Shown piece by piece: positions 1 to 5,601 of a stretch of DNA of 5,601 bases; the stretch's first letter is position 1, and each line of letters starts with the position of its first letter. The stretch lies in NCBI GenBank assembly GCA_017560305.1, contig JAFYOF010000063.1:1-5601 (forward strand), read 5' to 3'. This stretch comes from Alistipes sp. (GTDB lineage Bacteria > Bacteroidota > Bacteroidia > Bacteroidales > Rikenellaceae). A model generated the notes under the pieces. The model was not told the DNA's origin and ran no database searches. It saw only the letters and a list, made by a program, of their open reading frames with translations. Both the position numbers and the translations under genes were made by a program.

Positions 1-96
1 ATGACCTTCTCGCATCAGATTGTGAGGGCAATCTTCGCCGAACAACTCTACCGAGCGTTCACAATCCTCAATAACGAACCTTATCATCACGAGTAA
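1..96 (+). CDS. C-terminal end of an unrecognised protein (5' truncated by window edge)
   Basis: The first frame is open from base 1 to a TAA at 94-96 and encodes 31 residues ending in EPYHHE. One other frame is also open for most of this stretch, but this frame stops 2 bases before the ATG of the next gene, the usual spacing inside an operon, so I take it as the tail of a real gene. The window happens to begin with an in-frame ATG, but that does not show that the gene starts there. The residues (for example [13 protein letters not shown]) suggest an amphipathic helix; I do not recognise the family. Because of the 2-base gap it is probably co-transcribed with the membrane sulfatase-fold enzyme that follows. 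Confidence 0.6.
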   Translation: MTFSHQIVRAIFAEQLYRAFTILNNEPYHHE

Positions 97-98
97 AT

Positions 99-2036
99 AT
101 GAAGATTTTCAAGACTCATCTGGCACTGCTCATTTGGCGAATCATACTTTTGTATGTCGTTTTGATGCTGTGCCGTTTGCTTTTCTATGCCTATAACTCA
201 ACCCTCATCGGCGAGATTCCCTTCTCGGAGTGGTGGAGTCTGGTCTGCGGCTCGCTGAAGTTCGATACGGTGTCGATTCTCTACGCCAATGCTCTCTTTA
301 TCATCCTCTCGCTCATTCCGTTGCGTGTGCGTGAGAGTCGCTGGTGGCGCAGGGTGAAGGCGTGGTATTATGTGGTGGTGAATGCGGTGCTCATTGTGGT
401 TGCCAACCTCGCCGACACAATCTATTTCCACTATACGCAGAAGCGCTTCACGGCCGACGAAATCTTCTTTGCCGACAACGATAACTCTTTGCAGCTGGTG
501 CTGAAGTTCGCTGCCGAGAACTGGTATATTGTCCTCTTCGGTATTGCCTTTATCATTATGCTTGCGGCGGGTTATTGGCGCAAAACGAGGGAGTGGAGTA
601 TGCTTAACGGCGTGTGGTACTACCTCGGCTCTGCGGTTGTCTTTGTGGCGGCGCTGGGCTTGTGCGTGGGTGGCGTAAGAGGCGGTTTTACCAAGATGAC
701 ACGCCCGATTACGATGTCCAACGCAACGCTCTATACGGCTGACAATATGCGTGCTACGATGATTTTGAGCAATCCGTTCTGTATTCTGCGCACCATCGGC
801 TCAAGCGGCAAGATATCCTATCAGAAATATTTTTCAGAGGAGGAGTTGCACTCCATCTATTCGCCCGAGCATCACCCCGCGCTGACCGAGGAGGCTACTG
901 AACTCGAAGGTAGAAATGTGGTTGTCTTTGTGATGGAGAGTTTCTCTGCGGAGCACTCTGCATTGCTTCGCCCCGATCTTTATGCGGACAAGGGGCAGAA
1001 GGGCTACACGCCATTTATGGACTCGCTGATGCGTCAGAGTTATACATTCTATAATATGTACGCCAACGGCCGCCGCTCCATTCAGGCTTTGCCTGCGGTG
1101 TGGGCGTCTATTCCATCCTATAAGAATCCTTTTGTGCTGATGCCGCAGTCTATGGCCGAGACCCGTGCCCTGCCTGCAATCCTGCGTGACAAGGGCTACC
1201 GCACGATGTTCTTCTGCGGTTCCGACCACGGCTCTATGGGCTTCGGTGCATTCGCCCGCACAACGGGCATAGAGCATCTTTATAGCCGTCAGGATTATGA
1301 GGCTCGCCACGGTAAGGGCGATTTCGATGGCTATTGGGGCATCTGGGACGAGAAGTTTATCGACTATATGGGCGAGGAGTTACAGCAGTCGCAGTCGCCA
1401 TTCTTTGCGACAATCTTTACTCTCACTTCGCACCATCCATTCGTGATTCCCGAGGAGTATGAGGGCAAGTTCCCCGAGGGCTTGACGCCAAACCACAAGT
1501 GCGTGGGCTATGTGGATAATGCTGTTGGAAGATTTTTCGAGAAGTACGGCGAGGAGGAGTGGTTTCAGAATACGATTTTCGTCTTTGTTGCCGACCATGT
1601 CTCGAGCGAGCAGTTCTCGGATGTGTTCCGCACCTCGCCTGGCAGTTATCAGGTGATGGGCTTTATCCACGCCCCAAACAGTTCGCTCGTTGGTGAGCAT
1701 CGTCAGGTGGTCTCGCAGGTTGATATTATGCCTACGCTGCTCGGTCTGTTGGGCAACGATGAGCCCTATTTCGCCTTCGGTCGCGATATTTTCGGTGAGC
1801 ACGAGGCAGAGCCAATCTCGGTGAGTTACGATAACAATATGTTTCAGGCAATCACCGCCCAGCACCTCATTCTCTTTGATGAAAATCAGGTCGTTGCGGT
1901 CTATGCCTTGGATGATATCCGCCACGAACATAACCTCAAGGATGAGATTGATACCTCCTCAATCGAGCGCCGCCTGAAGGCAAATATCCAGAGTTATTAC
2001 TCCCATATCGAAACGAAAAATTACATTGTAGAATAA
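99..2036 (+). CDS. LTA synthase-like / phosphoethanolamine-transferase-type membrane sulfatase-fold enzyme
   Basis: This 645-residue protein has the LtaS-like plan. About five hydrophobic helices lie in the N-terminal third (roughly residues 9-30, 56-75, 88-107, 142-160 and 172-192). They are followed by a linker and a periplasmic alkaline-phosphatase/sulfatase domain from about residue 272. Visible active-site elements are VVVFVMESF with E280 as a metal ligand, GRRSIQALPA with S327 at the position of the nucleophilic Thr of LtaS, TSHHPF (H445/H446), and VADH with D499/H500 as metal ligands. The closing motif VSQVDIMPTLLGLLG is typical of the fold. Family members move phosphoglycerol or phosphoethanolamine head groups from phospholipids to envelope acceptors. 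Bacteroidota lack classical LTA, so the acceptor here is unknown and a glycan or lipid modification is the likely role. The start at 99 leaves 2 bases after the upstream stop, and translation probably follows that gene. The stop lies just before a strong terminator hairpin. Confidence 0.9.
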   Translation: MKIFKTHLALLIWRIILLYVVLMLCRLLFYAYNSTLIGEIPFSEWWSLVCGSLKFDTVSILYANALFIILSLIPLRVRESRWWRRVKAWYYVVVNAVLIVVANLADTIYFHYTQKRFTADEIFFADNDNSLQLVLKFAAENWYIVLFGIAFIIMLAAGYWRKTREWSMLNGVWYYLGSAVVFVAALGLCVGGVRGGFTKMTRPITMSNATLYTADNMRATMILSNPFCILRTIGSSGKISYQKYFSEEELHSIYSPEHHPALTEEATELEGRNVVVFVMESFSAEHSALLRPDLYADKGQKGYTPFMDSLMRQSYTFYNMYANGRRSIQALPAVWASIPSYKNPFVLMPQSMAETRALPAILRDKGYRTMFFCGSDHGSMGFGAFARTTGIEHLYSRQDYEARHGKGDFDGYWGIWDEKFIDYMGEELQQSQSPFFATIFTLTSHHPFVIPEEYEGKFPEGLTPNHKCVGYVDNAVGRFFEKYGEEEWFQNTIFVFVADHVSSEQFSDVFRTSPGSYQVMGFIHAPNSSLVGEHRQVVSQVDIMPTLLGLLGNDEPYFAFGRDIFGEHEAEPISVSYDNNMFQAITAQHLILFDENQVVAVYALDDIRHEHNLKDEIDTSSIERRLKANIQSYYSHIETKNYIVE

Positions 2037-2040
2037 ACGA

Positions 2041-2076
2041 AAATAGGTTGCCCCGTGTGAGGCAACCTATTCTTTT
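2041..2076 (+). terminator. Intrinsic terminator hairpin, copy 1 of a 36-bp direct repeat
   Basis: A perfect 11-bp stem pairs AATAGGTTGCC (2042-2052) with GGCAACCTATT (2061-2071) around the 8-base loop CCGTGTGA. It begins 5 bases after the sulfatase-family stop codon. On the plus strand it is followed by CTTTT. On the minus strand the hairpin exits into TTTTCG, so this copy can plausibly stop transcription from both sides: the membrane enzyme on plus and the AT-rich gene on minus. All 36 bases recur unchanged at 3149-3184. The flanking CGAA (2038-2041) and TTCG (2075-2078) could add a few outer pairs across a bulge. Confidence 0.88.
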
Positions 2077-2083
2077 CGAATCT

Positions 2084-2968
2084 TTACTCAGACCCAATCT
2101 GTCGATCATAATATTCCGCTAAGGAAATCTTATGATTATTTTCATCAATCTGCCAACAATCGTTTCCGCTAATAGTTTGATATGGTTCCGTCCCCTCTGG
2201 CAAACCATATTTGTTTATTAGCTCTAATGCAAGTTTGCTAGCAAACATAGGTTCTTTTTCGTCGTATTTAAACTTCTTATTACCGATATATTCAGCTTGT
2301 ATTTGTTTGCCATCAATGCAGACCGCTTTACCTTTATTTCGCCAATTTGTCAAGTATACAATGTCTCCAATTGACAAAATCATATTAATGTCGCGATTTT
2401 TTCTTGTTTTGATATCTTTCTTCTCATCTTCTACCTCATCTTCTTTTGTGTCACTAATATTTGCGTTATATTTGCAAATAGTTTGTATTTCATTAAGTTT
2501 ATCAGATTCCGCGTTGACAATCAATTGAAAACAATATGATTCTACTGCATGCTTAATATGATTACGACTAACTCCATAAACAAATTCTTTGCCTGGTTTT
2601 ATATCCCCTTTCATCTCTCGACTTTCATCCCTACTATTGTCTAATGAATATACATCATTACAAAGCAAATTGCGAATAATATTGTCAACATCTTGACCAT
2701 CTTTTTGAGGGAAAATAAAAGTGTCATAGATATCACACCAATCAGGGATGCCGGTCCTAGATTCTTGGGAACATCTACTCACAGCAGCTTTTTTTACGGA
2801 TTCTTCAGTGCATTCCGCTAAGTTACCATTAAAATCAGCCTTGCCAATTTTTACAAACTCACCTTTTGCCCTGTCGAGGATTTCGTCATCTAAGTATGCA
2901 TCTTTGCATCTAGTCGGACCAAATACATACACAATTGTATATTGACTATTTTGTTTTTTATTAGCCAT
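2084..2968 (-). CDS. GIY-YIG (T5orf172-like) nuclease-family protein with a putative RAMA/DUF4357-like C-terminal domain
   Basis: The 294-residue protein seems to have two domains joined by a charged linker. Residues 10-150 follow the T5orf172/GIY-YIG pattern: YTIVYVFGP (10-18), GEFVKIGKAD (36-45), a helix with R65, RTGIPDW (71-77), a beta strand YDTFIFP (81-87), a helix VDNIIRNLL (94-102), and KEFVYGVSRNHIKHAVES (127-144), which resembles the family's REFF-plus-helix ending. Residues 173-193 are a low-complexity Lys/Glu/Asp linker. Residues 196-290 (ILSIGDIVYL, then FASKLALEL, SGNDCWQID and ISLAEYYDR) resemble the layout of RAMA or DUF4357 domains, which are associated with restriction and modified-DNA systems. 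A role in DNA cleavage, defence or selfish propagation is an inference. The position of the usual catalytic Glu appears to be D95, so activity is uncertain. There is no signal peptide, so the protein is cytoplasmic. The AT-rich coding sequence suggests foreign origin. The ATG at 2968 is the natural start because the N-terminal strand motif begins about ten residues later; no clear ribosome site precedes it. Confidence 0.72.
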   Translation of the reverse strand: MANKKQNSQYTIVYVFGPTRCKDAYLDDEILDRAKGEFVKIGKADFNGNLAECTEESVKKAAVSRCSQESRTGIPDWCDIYDTFIFPQKDGQDVDNIIRNLLCNDVYSLDNSRDESREMKGDIKPGKEFVYGVSRNHIKHAVESYCFQLIVNAESDKLNEIQTICKYNANISDTKEDEVEDEKKDIKTRKNRDINMILSIGDIVYLTNWRNKGKAVCIDGKQIQAEYIGNKKFKYDEKEPMFASKLALELINKYGLPEGTEPYQTISGNDCWQIDENNHKISLAEYYDRQIGSE

Positions 2969-3148
2969 ATCTTTTTAATGTTAAATTGTTTTTATTTTAC
3001 ATTGAAGCGCTAATAGGACTTTATTTAGACTACATAAGAAATGTAGAATCTTTATAAAATAGTTCCAGTAGTTTTTGTTGGAATGCTAAATAAACTCAAC
3101 TTTTTCTTTGTCAATAAATATGATAGTAAAGTACTGCTCAGCGTCGAG
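2969..3148 (-). other. AT-rich leader of the islet gene, no clear promoter
   Basis: This 180-base stretch lies between the islet gene's start and terminator copy 2 and contains no coding sequence that I can support. On the minus strand there is no exact TAnnTTTG element. The nearest candidates are TACATTTC, read on the minus strand around 3037-3044, and a TTGACA (3109-3114) spaced 17 bases from ATTTAG (3086-3091), which would be a weak sigma70-like pair. A small inverted repeat, CTACAT/ATGTAG, sits at 3030-3046 with a 5-base loop. The islet gene may rely on a weak or atypical promoter, or on read-through from the oxidoreductase gene. Confidence 0.4.
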
Positions 3149-3184
3149 AAATAGGTTGCCCCGTGTGAGGCAACCTATTCTTTT
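3149..3184 (+). terminator. Terminator hairpin, copy 2 of the 36-bp direct repeat
   Basis: This is identical to 2041-2076, with the same 11-bp stem (3150-3160 with 3169-3179) and the same CCGTGTGA loop. It lies 14 bases past the stop codon of the minus-strand oxidoreductase, so by position it is that gene's terminator. The good T-run (CTTTTTATT), however, is on the plus strand side. On the minus strand the hairpin exits into ATTTCTCG, a broken U-tract. The hairpin may therefore end oxidoreductase transcripts poorly and allow some read-through into the islet gene. Confidence 0.75.
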
Positions 3185-3198
3185 TATTGCGCAGAAAT

Positions 3199-4647
3199 CT
3201 ACATCTTGTAGAACTCCTCCCAGCCCTTGCGTGGTGGGTTGCCCACGAGCAATGCGTTGGCAAACGGGTTGTCTACGATAATCTTCTTCTCGCGGTCGAA
3301 GACAATCTTCTGGTTAAGACGCTGTACCAATACGCCCAAGCAGAACATCTGGCACAAAGGACCAAACACTTCAAATGGTGAGCGTGCCTTCTCCTCGCCC
3401 ATACAAGCCAAGAGGAAGTTCTCGTAGTGGTTTGATGGACTCTTTGGTACCTCTGGCAACTTATCCTTCATCGCCTCAGCCTTAGCCTTAGGGATAATCT
3501 CAAGTGTCGAGCCGTGTGAGCCGCCCTTGAAAATCAAATCCTTCGAGTAGATAATCTTACCTGGGTTCAACGCCACCGAGTGTGCCGAAGCCTTCTGTCC
3601 GCCGATTGTAGGCACATCGCTACCCATCTTCGATACGCCATATCCATCTGGCAACTGTGGATAGTTACCGATACCATCATACCAGGTAATCTGCACAGGA
3701 GGCATCTCTCCACGGCGTGGGAACTTGAAACGAAGCGTAGATGACATTGGGAAGAAGTAGTTGTTCCAGCCCTCCAGCTTGATAGGCTCCACCTCATAAG
3801 GCAGACCAAGGTCGAGGAACTCGTGCACGGTGTCGAGGATGTGTGCGCCCCAGTCGCCGAGTGCGCCCATACCGAAGTCATACCAGCTGCGCCAGTTGCC
3901 TGGGTGGTACTTTGGGCTGAACTCGTGGTGCTGCTGTGTGGTGTGCCACAAATCCCAATCCATACCCTCGGGGATAGCCTCCTCCTGTGGGTAGCGGTTG
4001 ATGTTCACATCGTAGCCGTGCCAGCGGCGTGAGTTGTTCATATGAGCATCAATAGCGGTGACATCCTTGATGATGCCCGCCTCCTTCCACGCCTTGAATT
4101 GGAAGTAGTTTGCTTCAGAGTGACCCTGATTACCGCCCTGCGTTACGAGTTGAGGGTTACGGCGAGCCGCATCCATCATCAACTGACACTCATAGAATGT
4201 GCGTGCCATAGGCTTCTCGACATATACATGCTTGCCCTGATTCAGAGCCAGCATCACGCAGGCAAAGTGCGAGAAGTCGGGTGTCTCAACCACCACCGCC
4301 TCGAACTGGTTGCCCATCTGGTCGAACATCTTTCTAAAGTCGGTGAAGACCTTTGCCTCGGGGTGCGCCGCCATAGCCTCCTGGCAGCCCTTCTGCTTGA
4401 GGTCTACATCACACATCGCCACGATGTTGGCCAATCCCGTGCGCTCGAAGTCCTTCATCACCTCGCGACCACGGTTTGCCATACCAATCCACGCGACATT
4501 CACCTTGCCGAGCTTGGCAAAACGCTCCTTCTTGTCCTGCTGTGGCGCAAACAAATCCTTGCCGCTTGCCACGCCGCCCATCATCATACCTGCTGCCGCA
4601 AGTCCTGAACGCTTCAAAAAGTCTCCTCTCGAAATCTTACTGCTCAT
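3199..4647 (-). CDS. Gfo/Idh/MocA family oxidoreductase with Tat-like leader
   Basis: This is a 482-residue NAD(P)-dependent oxidoreductase-type protein. After a leader (residues 1-35) comes a Rossmann domain starting at VNVAWIGMANRG (49-60), with the GxxxxG nucleotide loop at G55-G60. It includes ETPDFSH (121-127) and the family hallmark VEKPM (143-147). The C-terminal alpha/beta domain contains WRSWYDFGMGALGDWGAHILD (252-272; D265 and H269 are likely active-site region) and ends in PPRKGWEEFYKM. The family acts on sugars, inositols and amino sugars; the substrate here cannot be named. Length and the secreted form match the many Bacteroidota members implicated in periplasmic glycan handling. 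The leader SRGDFLK (6-12) followed by a hydrophobic Ala/Gly/Met stretch resembles a Tat signal, but the second arginine is glycine. The ATG at 4647 is chosen because it puts this leader at the N-terminus. It appears to be a single-gene transcript from a TAnnTTTG promoter about 35 bases upstream. Confidence 0.92.
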   Translation of the reverse strand: MSSKISRGDFLKRSGLAAAGMMMGGVASGKDLFAPQQDKKERFAKLGKVNVAWIGMANRGREVMKDFERTGLANIVAMCDVDLKQKGCQEAMAAHPEAKVFTDFRKMFDQMGNQFEAVVVETPDFSHFACVMLALNQGKHVYVEKPMARTFYECQLMMDAARRNPQLVTQGGNQGHSEANYFQFKAWKEAGIIKDVTAIDAHMNNSRRWHGYDVNINRYPQEEAIPEGMDWDLWHTTQQHHEFSPKYHPGNWRSWYDFGMGALGDWGAHILDTVHEFLDLGLPYEVEPIKLEGWNNYFFPMSSTLRFKFPRRGEMPPVQITWYDGIGNYPQLPDGYGVSKMGSDVPTIGGQKASAHSVALNPGKIIYSKDLIFKGGSHGSTLEIIPKAKAEAMKDKLPEVPKSPSNHYENFLLACMGEEKARSPFEVFGPLCQMFCLGVLVQRLNQKIVFDREKKIIVDNPFANALLVGNPPRKGWEEFYKM

Positions 4648-4682
4648 AATATCATAGTTTTAGTTGTTTTCTGAATCGGTTT

Positions 4683-4690
4683 CAAATTTA
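4683..4690 (-). promoter_or_regulatory. Candidate -7 element for the oxidoreductase gene
   Basis: On the minus strand this reads TAAATTTG, an exact match to the Bacteroidota -7 consensus TAnnTTTG. It ends 35 bases before the oxidoreductase ATG, giving a short leader of roughly 30 bases. The -33 position holds only a T-run (minus strand of 4705-4712) rather than a clean TTTG, so the promoter is only partly supported. Confidence 0.55.
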
Positions 4691-4789
4691 CCCTTAAAGA
4701 TAGTGAAAAAAATGTGATTTATAGCATTTTTATGCAGAAAATTGAAAACAAGTATAAATATAGGTACAAAAATTAGTTGTAAAATTATT

Positions 4790-4812
4790 GCTACTATGTA
4801 TTGCATAGTAGC
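4790..4812. promoter_or_regulatory. Perfect 9-bp inverted repeat, candidate operator
   Basis: GCTACTATG (4790-4798) and CATAGTAGC (4804-4812) are exact reverse complements separated by TATTG. The dyad sits 10 bases upstream of the TATATTTG at 4823-4830 and covers that element's expected -33 position. It is not followed by a T-run on the plus strand, and on the minus strand it exits into AATAATTTT, so a regulator-binding site looks likelier than a terminator. No regulator gene is in the window, so the binding protein is unknown. Confidence 0.5.
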
Positions 4813-4822
4813 GGAAAATATA

Positions 4823-4830
4823 TATATTTG
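4823..4830 (+). promoter_or_regulatory. Secondary candidate -7 element (plus strand)
   Basis: TATATTTG fits TAnnTTTG. A TTG at 4801-4803 lies about 19 bases upstream and could serve as a weak -33, inside the inverted repeat. Transcription from here would give a leader of about 260 bases before the receptor gene, so it is less likely to be the main start than the element at 4979. In such AT-rich DNA a chance match is possible. Confidence 0.3.
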
Positions 4831-4954
4831 CATTGGCAAACGGAAATAAAGTGGGGCTGAGTAGATTTTATTTTTGTTGAGGTGTAATTTTTTGCGCTTC
4901 GTTGCGACTAACTAATTGCGAAGGAAGACTCAATAGCAAAAAACGAAAATAGAA

Positions 4955-4986
4955 TTTGCATAATTGAATAGAGATATCTATCTTTG
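4955..4986 (+). promoter_or_regulatory. Likely main promoter of the outer-membrane receptor gene
   Basis: TTTG at 4955-4958 and TATCTTTG at 4979-4986 match both parts of the Bacteroidota -33/-7 promoter consensus (TTTG and TAnnTTTG) with a 20-base spacer. Transcription would start just past 4990, giving a leader of about 105 bases. Confidence 0.65.
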
Positions 4987-5098
4987 TTATCGAAAAACAT
5001 AAAAGAAATAAAAAAAAACGATAAATACTGCAAGCGAAAGAGAAGAAAACAACAAACCGAACTCAACTATTTTTATATAAACAAACAACTTAACTATT
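4987..5098 (+). promoter_or_regulatory. A-rich 5' leader of the receptor gene
   Basis: The stretch before the ATG at 5099 is strongly A-rich (for example an uninterrupted A9 run beginning at about 5010), with no Shine-Dalgarno motif. Unstructured A-rich leaders are usual for translation initiation in Bacteroidota. No stable stem-loop or riboswitch is apparent. Confidence 0.45.
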
Positions 5099-5601
5099 AT
5101 GAAAAATCTTTATCGACTAATGTTTCTGCTCGTAGTGGTTGTGGCTACTTCAGCCACAGCCTGGGGCAGAGAGAACGACTCGCTCAAGGGGCGAGTTGTA
5201 AATTCAAAGAGTGAGCCTGTGGGCTACGCCACCGTTGTAGCTATGCAGAACAACAATCAGGTGGCAGGTACAACCACCGACGAGCAGGGTGTCTTTTCGA
5301 TGACACTCGTGGCGGGCGAATATCGCCTTGTGGTAGATTTCGTCGGTTACAAAAGCATCGACCAGCAGGTCAAGGTCGAGGGCGCAACCAATCTTGGAGA
5401 TATTGTTATGCAGGAGGCTTCGACCGAGATTGGCGAGGTGGTAGTGTCGGCGCAGATGATACGCCGCGAGGCTGACCGCTTTGTGGTGGATGTTGCTAAT
5501 TCCGACTCCGCCATCGGCAAGGATGGCGAGGAGTTGCTGCGTCAGTCGCCTGGCGTGTGGATTCAGGATGATAAAATCTCGGTGAACGGAGCGAGTGGCA
5601 C
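5099..5601 (+). CDS. Outer-membrane beta-barrel / TonB-receptor-like protein, N-terminal part (3' truncated by window edge)
   Basis: The 167 visible residues start with a signal peptide: MKNLYR, then a hydrophobic core FLLVVVVATSATA, with cleavage likely after A21 at an ATA site. Residues 29-105 form a carboxypeptidase-regulatory-like beta-sandwich: LKGRVVNSKSEPVGYATV, then GTTTDEQGVFSMTL, GEYRLVVDFVGYKS and LGDIVMQ. From 112 the sequence GEVVVSAQMIRREADRFVVD and EELLRQSPGVWIQDDKISVNG matches the plug-like segment found at the start of OMP_b-brl_3/TonB-dependent-receptor-type proteins. Such proteins span the outer membrane and typically import or bind large substrates, and the substrate is not deducible here. 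The remaining barrel, probably several hundred residues, lies outside the window. The start at 5099 is chosen because it is the only one giving a complete signal peptide. The gene is divergent from the oxidoreductase and may share the intergenic control region. Confidence 0.88.
   Translation, partial: MKNLYRLMFLLVVVVATSATAWGRENDSLKGRVVNSKSEPVGYATVVAMQNNNQVAGTTTDEQGVFSMTLVAGEYRLVVDFVGYKSIDQQVKVEGATNLGDIVMQEASTEIGEVVVSAQMIRREADRFVVDVANSDSAIGKDGEELLRQSPGVWIQDDKISVNGASG

Larger units (their letters stand above)
2077..3148. mobile_element. AT-rich single-gene islet between two identical terminator repeats (candidate acquired segment)
   Basis: This 1,072-base segment is enclosed by two identical 36-bp copies of a terminator. 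It carries one minus-strand gene and a 180-base AT-rich leader. Two counted 60-base blocks inside it are 30 and 33% GC (2461-2520 and 2221-2280), against 62 and 55% in the flanking genes (1201-1260 and 3901-3960). No transposase, integrase, or convincing terminal inverted repeats are visible, so it is not a standard insertion sequence. Base composition, the duplicated boundary, and disruption of an otherwise simple convergent gene pair suggest acquisition. How it arrived (integration at the terminator, or recombination between two similar terminators) cannot be decided from this window. Confidence 0.5.
4648..5098. other. 451-base divergent intergenic region
   Basis: This AT-rich region separates the minus-strand oxidoreductase from the plus-strand receptor gene. 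It holds a minus promoter element near 4683, a perfect 9-bp dyad at 4790-4812, several plus TAnnTTTG elements (4823-4830, 4869-4876, 4979-4986) and an A-rich leader before the receptor ATG. A weak 5-bp pairing, CTTCG/CGAAG, occurs at 4897-4923. I see no tRNA, no convincing small gene, and no riboswitch that I recognise. An open frame from 4984 runs out of frame into the receptor gene and looks spurious. Confidence 0.7.

Noticed and set aside
834..1931. Two long minus-strand frames (158 and 183 codons) opposite the membrane enzyme
   Set aside because: They are antisense to the sulfatase-fold domain with its conserved motifs, and show no domain or start signal of their own.
3030..3046. CTACAT/ATGTAG hairpin as a terminator or operator
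   Set aside because: A 6-bp AT-rich stem is expected by chance in such sequence, and there is no adjoining T-run of note.
3086..3114. Sigma70-like promoter TTGACA-N17-ATTTAG on the minus strand
   Set aside because: The -35 is exact but the -10 is poor, and Bacteroidota normally use a different consensus. It is kept only as a possibility in the leader entry.
2077..3148. Terminal inverted repeats of an insertion sequence at the islet ends
   Set aside because: The short CTCAG and TCGA similarities near both ends are too brief and imperfect, and there is no transposase, so a classical IS is not supported.
2041..3184. A two-unit CRISPR-like array
   Set aside because: The two repeats are more than 1 kb apart with a gene between them and no further units. 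Each repeat is a terminator hairpin.
4042..4608. 188-codon plus-strand open frame opposite the oxidoreductase
   Set aside because: It lies wholly antisense to a well-supported Gfo/Idh/MocA gene, and its product shows no recognisable domain. It is a by-product of GC-rich coding sequence.
4984..5214. Plus-strand open frame of 76 codons
   Set aside because: It starts in the A-rich leader, has a Lys/Asn-rich low-complexity product, and overlaps the receptor gene's signal peptide in another frame. The receptor frame starting at 5099 gives clear domains.

Overview
The window looks like a chromosomal piece of a member of the Bacteroidota, most likely a gut Bacteroidales species (Alistipes-like is a guess). 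Supporting signs are TAnnTTTG-type promoter elements, no recognisable Shine-Dalgarno sequences, an outer-membrane receptor with a carboxypeptidase-regulatory-like N-terminal domain, and a secreted Gfo/Idh/MocA oxidoreductase. The four host-type genes are fairly GC-rich (55 and 62% in two 60-base blocks I counted).

Layout: the 3' end of an unrecognised plus-strand gene (1-96) is followed 2 bases later by a complete five-TM, LTA-synthase/phosphoethanolamine-transferase-type sulfatase-fold membrane enzyme (99-2036). Next is a strong stem-loop terminator, then an AT-rich minus-strand gene (2084-2968; 30 and 33% GC in two counted blocks), then a second exact copy of the same terminator. Beyond it lies a minus-strand Gfo/Idh/MocA oxidoreductase with a Tat-like leader (3199-4647). 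A 451-base AT-rich divergent intergenic region follows, carrying promoters for both directions and a perfect 9-bp dyad. The window ends inside the N-terminal part of a plus-strand outer-membrane beta-barrel/TonB-receptor-like protein (5099-5601).

The main point of interest is the centre. A 36-bp sequence containing the whole terminator hairpin occurs twice, identically and in the same orientation, at 2041-2076 and 3149-3184. Between the copies is a compositionally foreign 1.07-kb segment with a single gene. Its 294-aa product appears to join an N-terminal T5orf172-type GIY-YIG nuclease-like domain to a C-terminal domain resembling RAMA/DUF4357. Removing the segment plus one terminator copy would restore a simple arrangement: two convergent genes sharing one bidirectional terminator. 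I read this as a small acquired islet, possibly a nuclease-based defence or selfish gene, inserted at or recombined into a terminator. The domain calls come from motif reading only, and the mobility is inferred.

The outer genes are ordinary cell-envelope and periplasmic functions. Nothing in the sequence ties them functionally to the islet, except that the islet gene lies on the same strand as, and downstream of, the oxidoreductase and could be reached by read-through.
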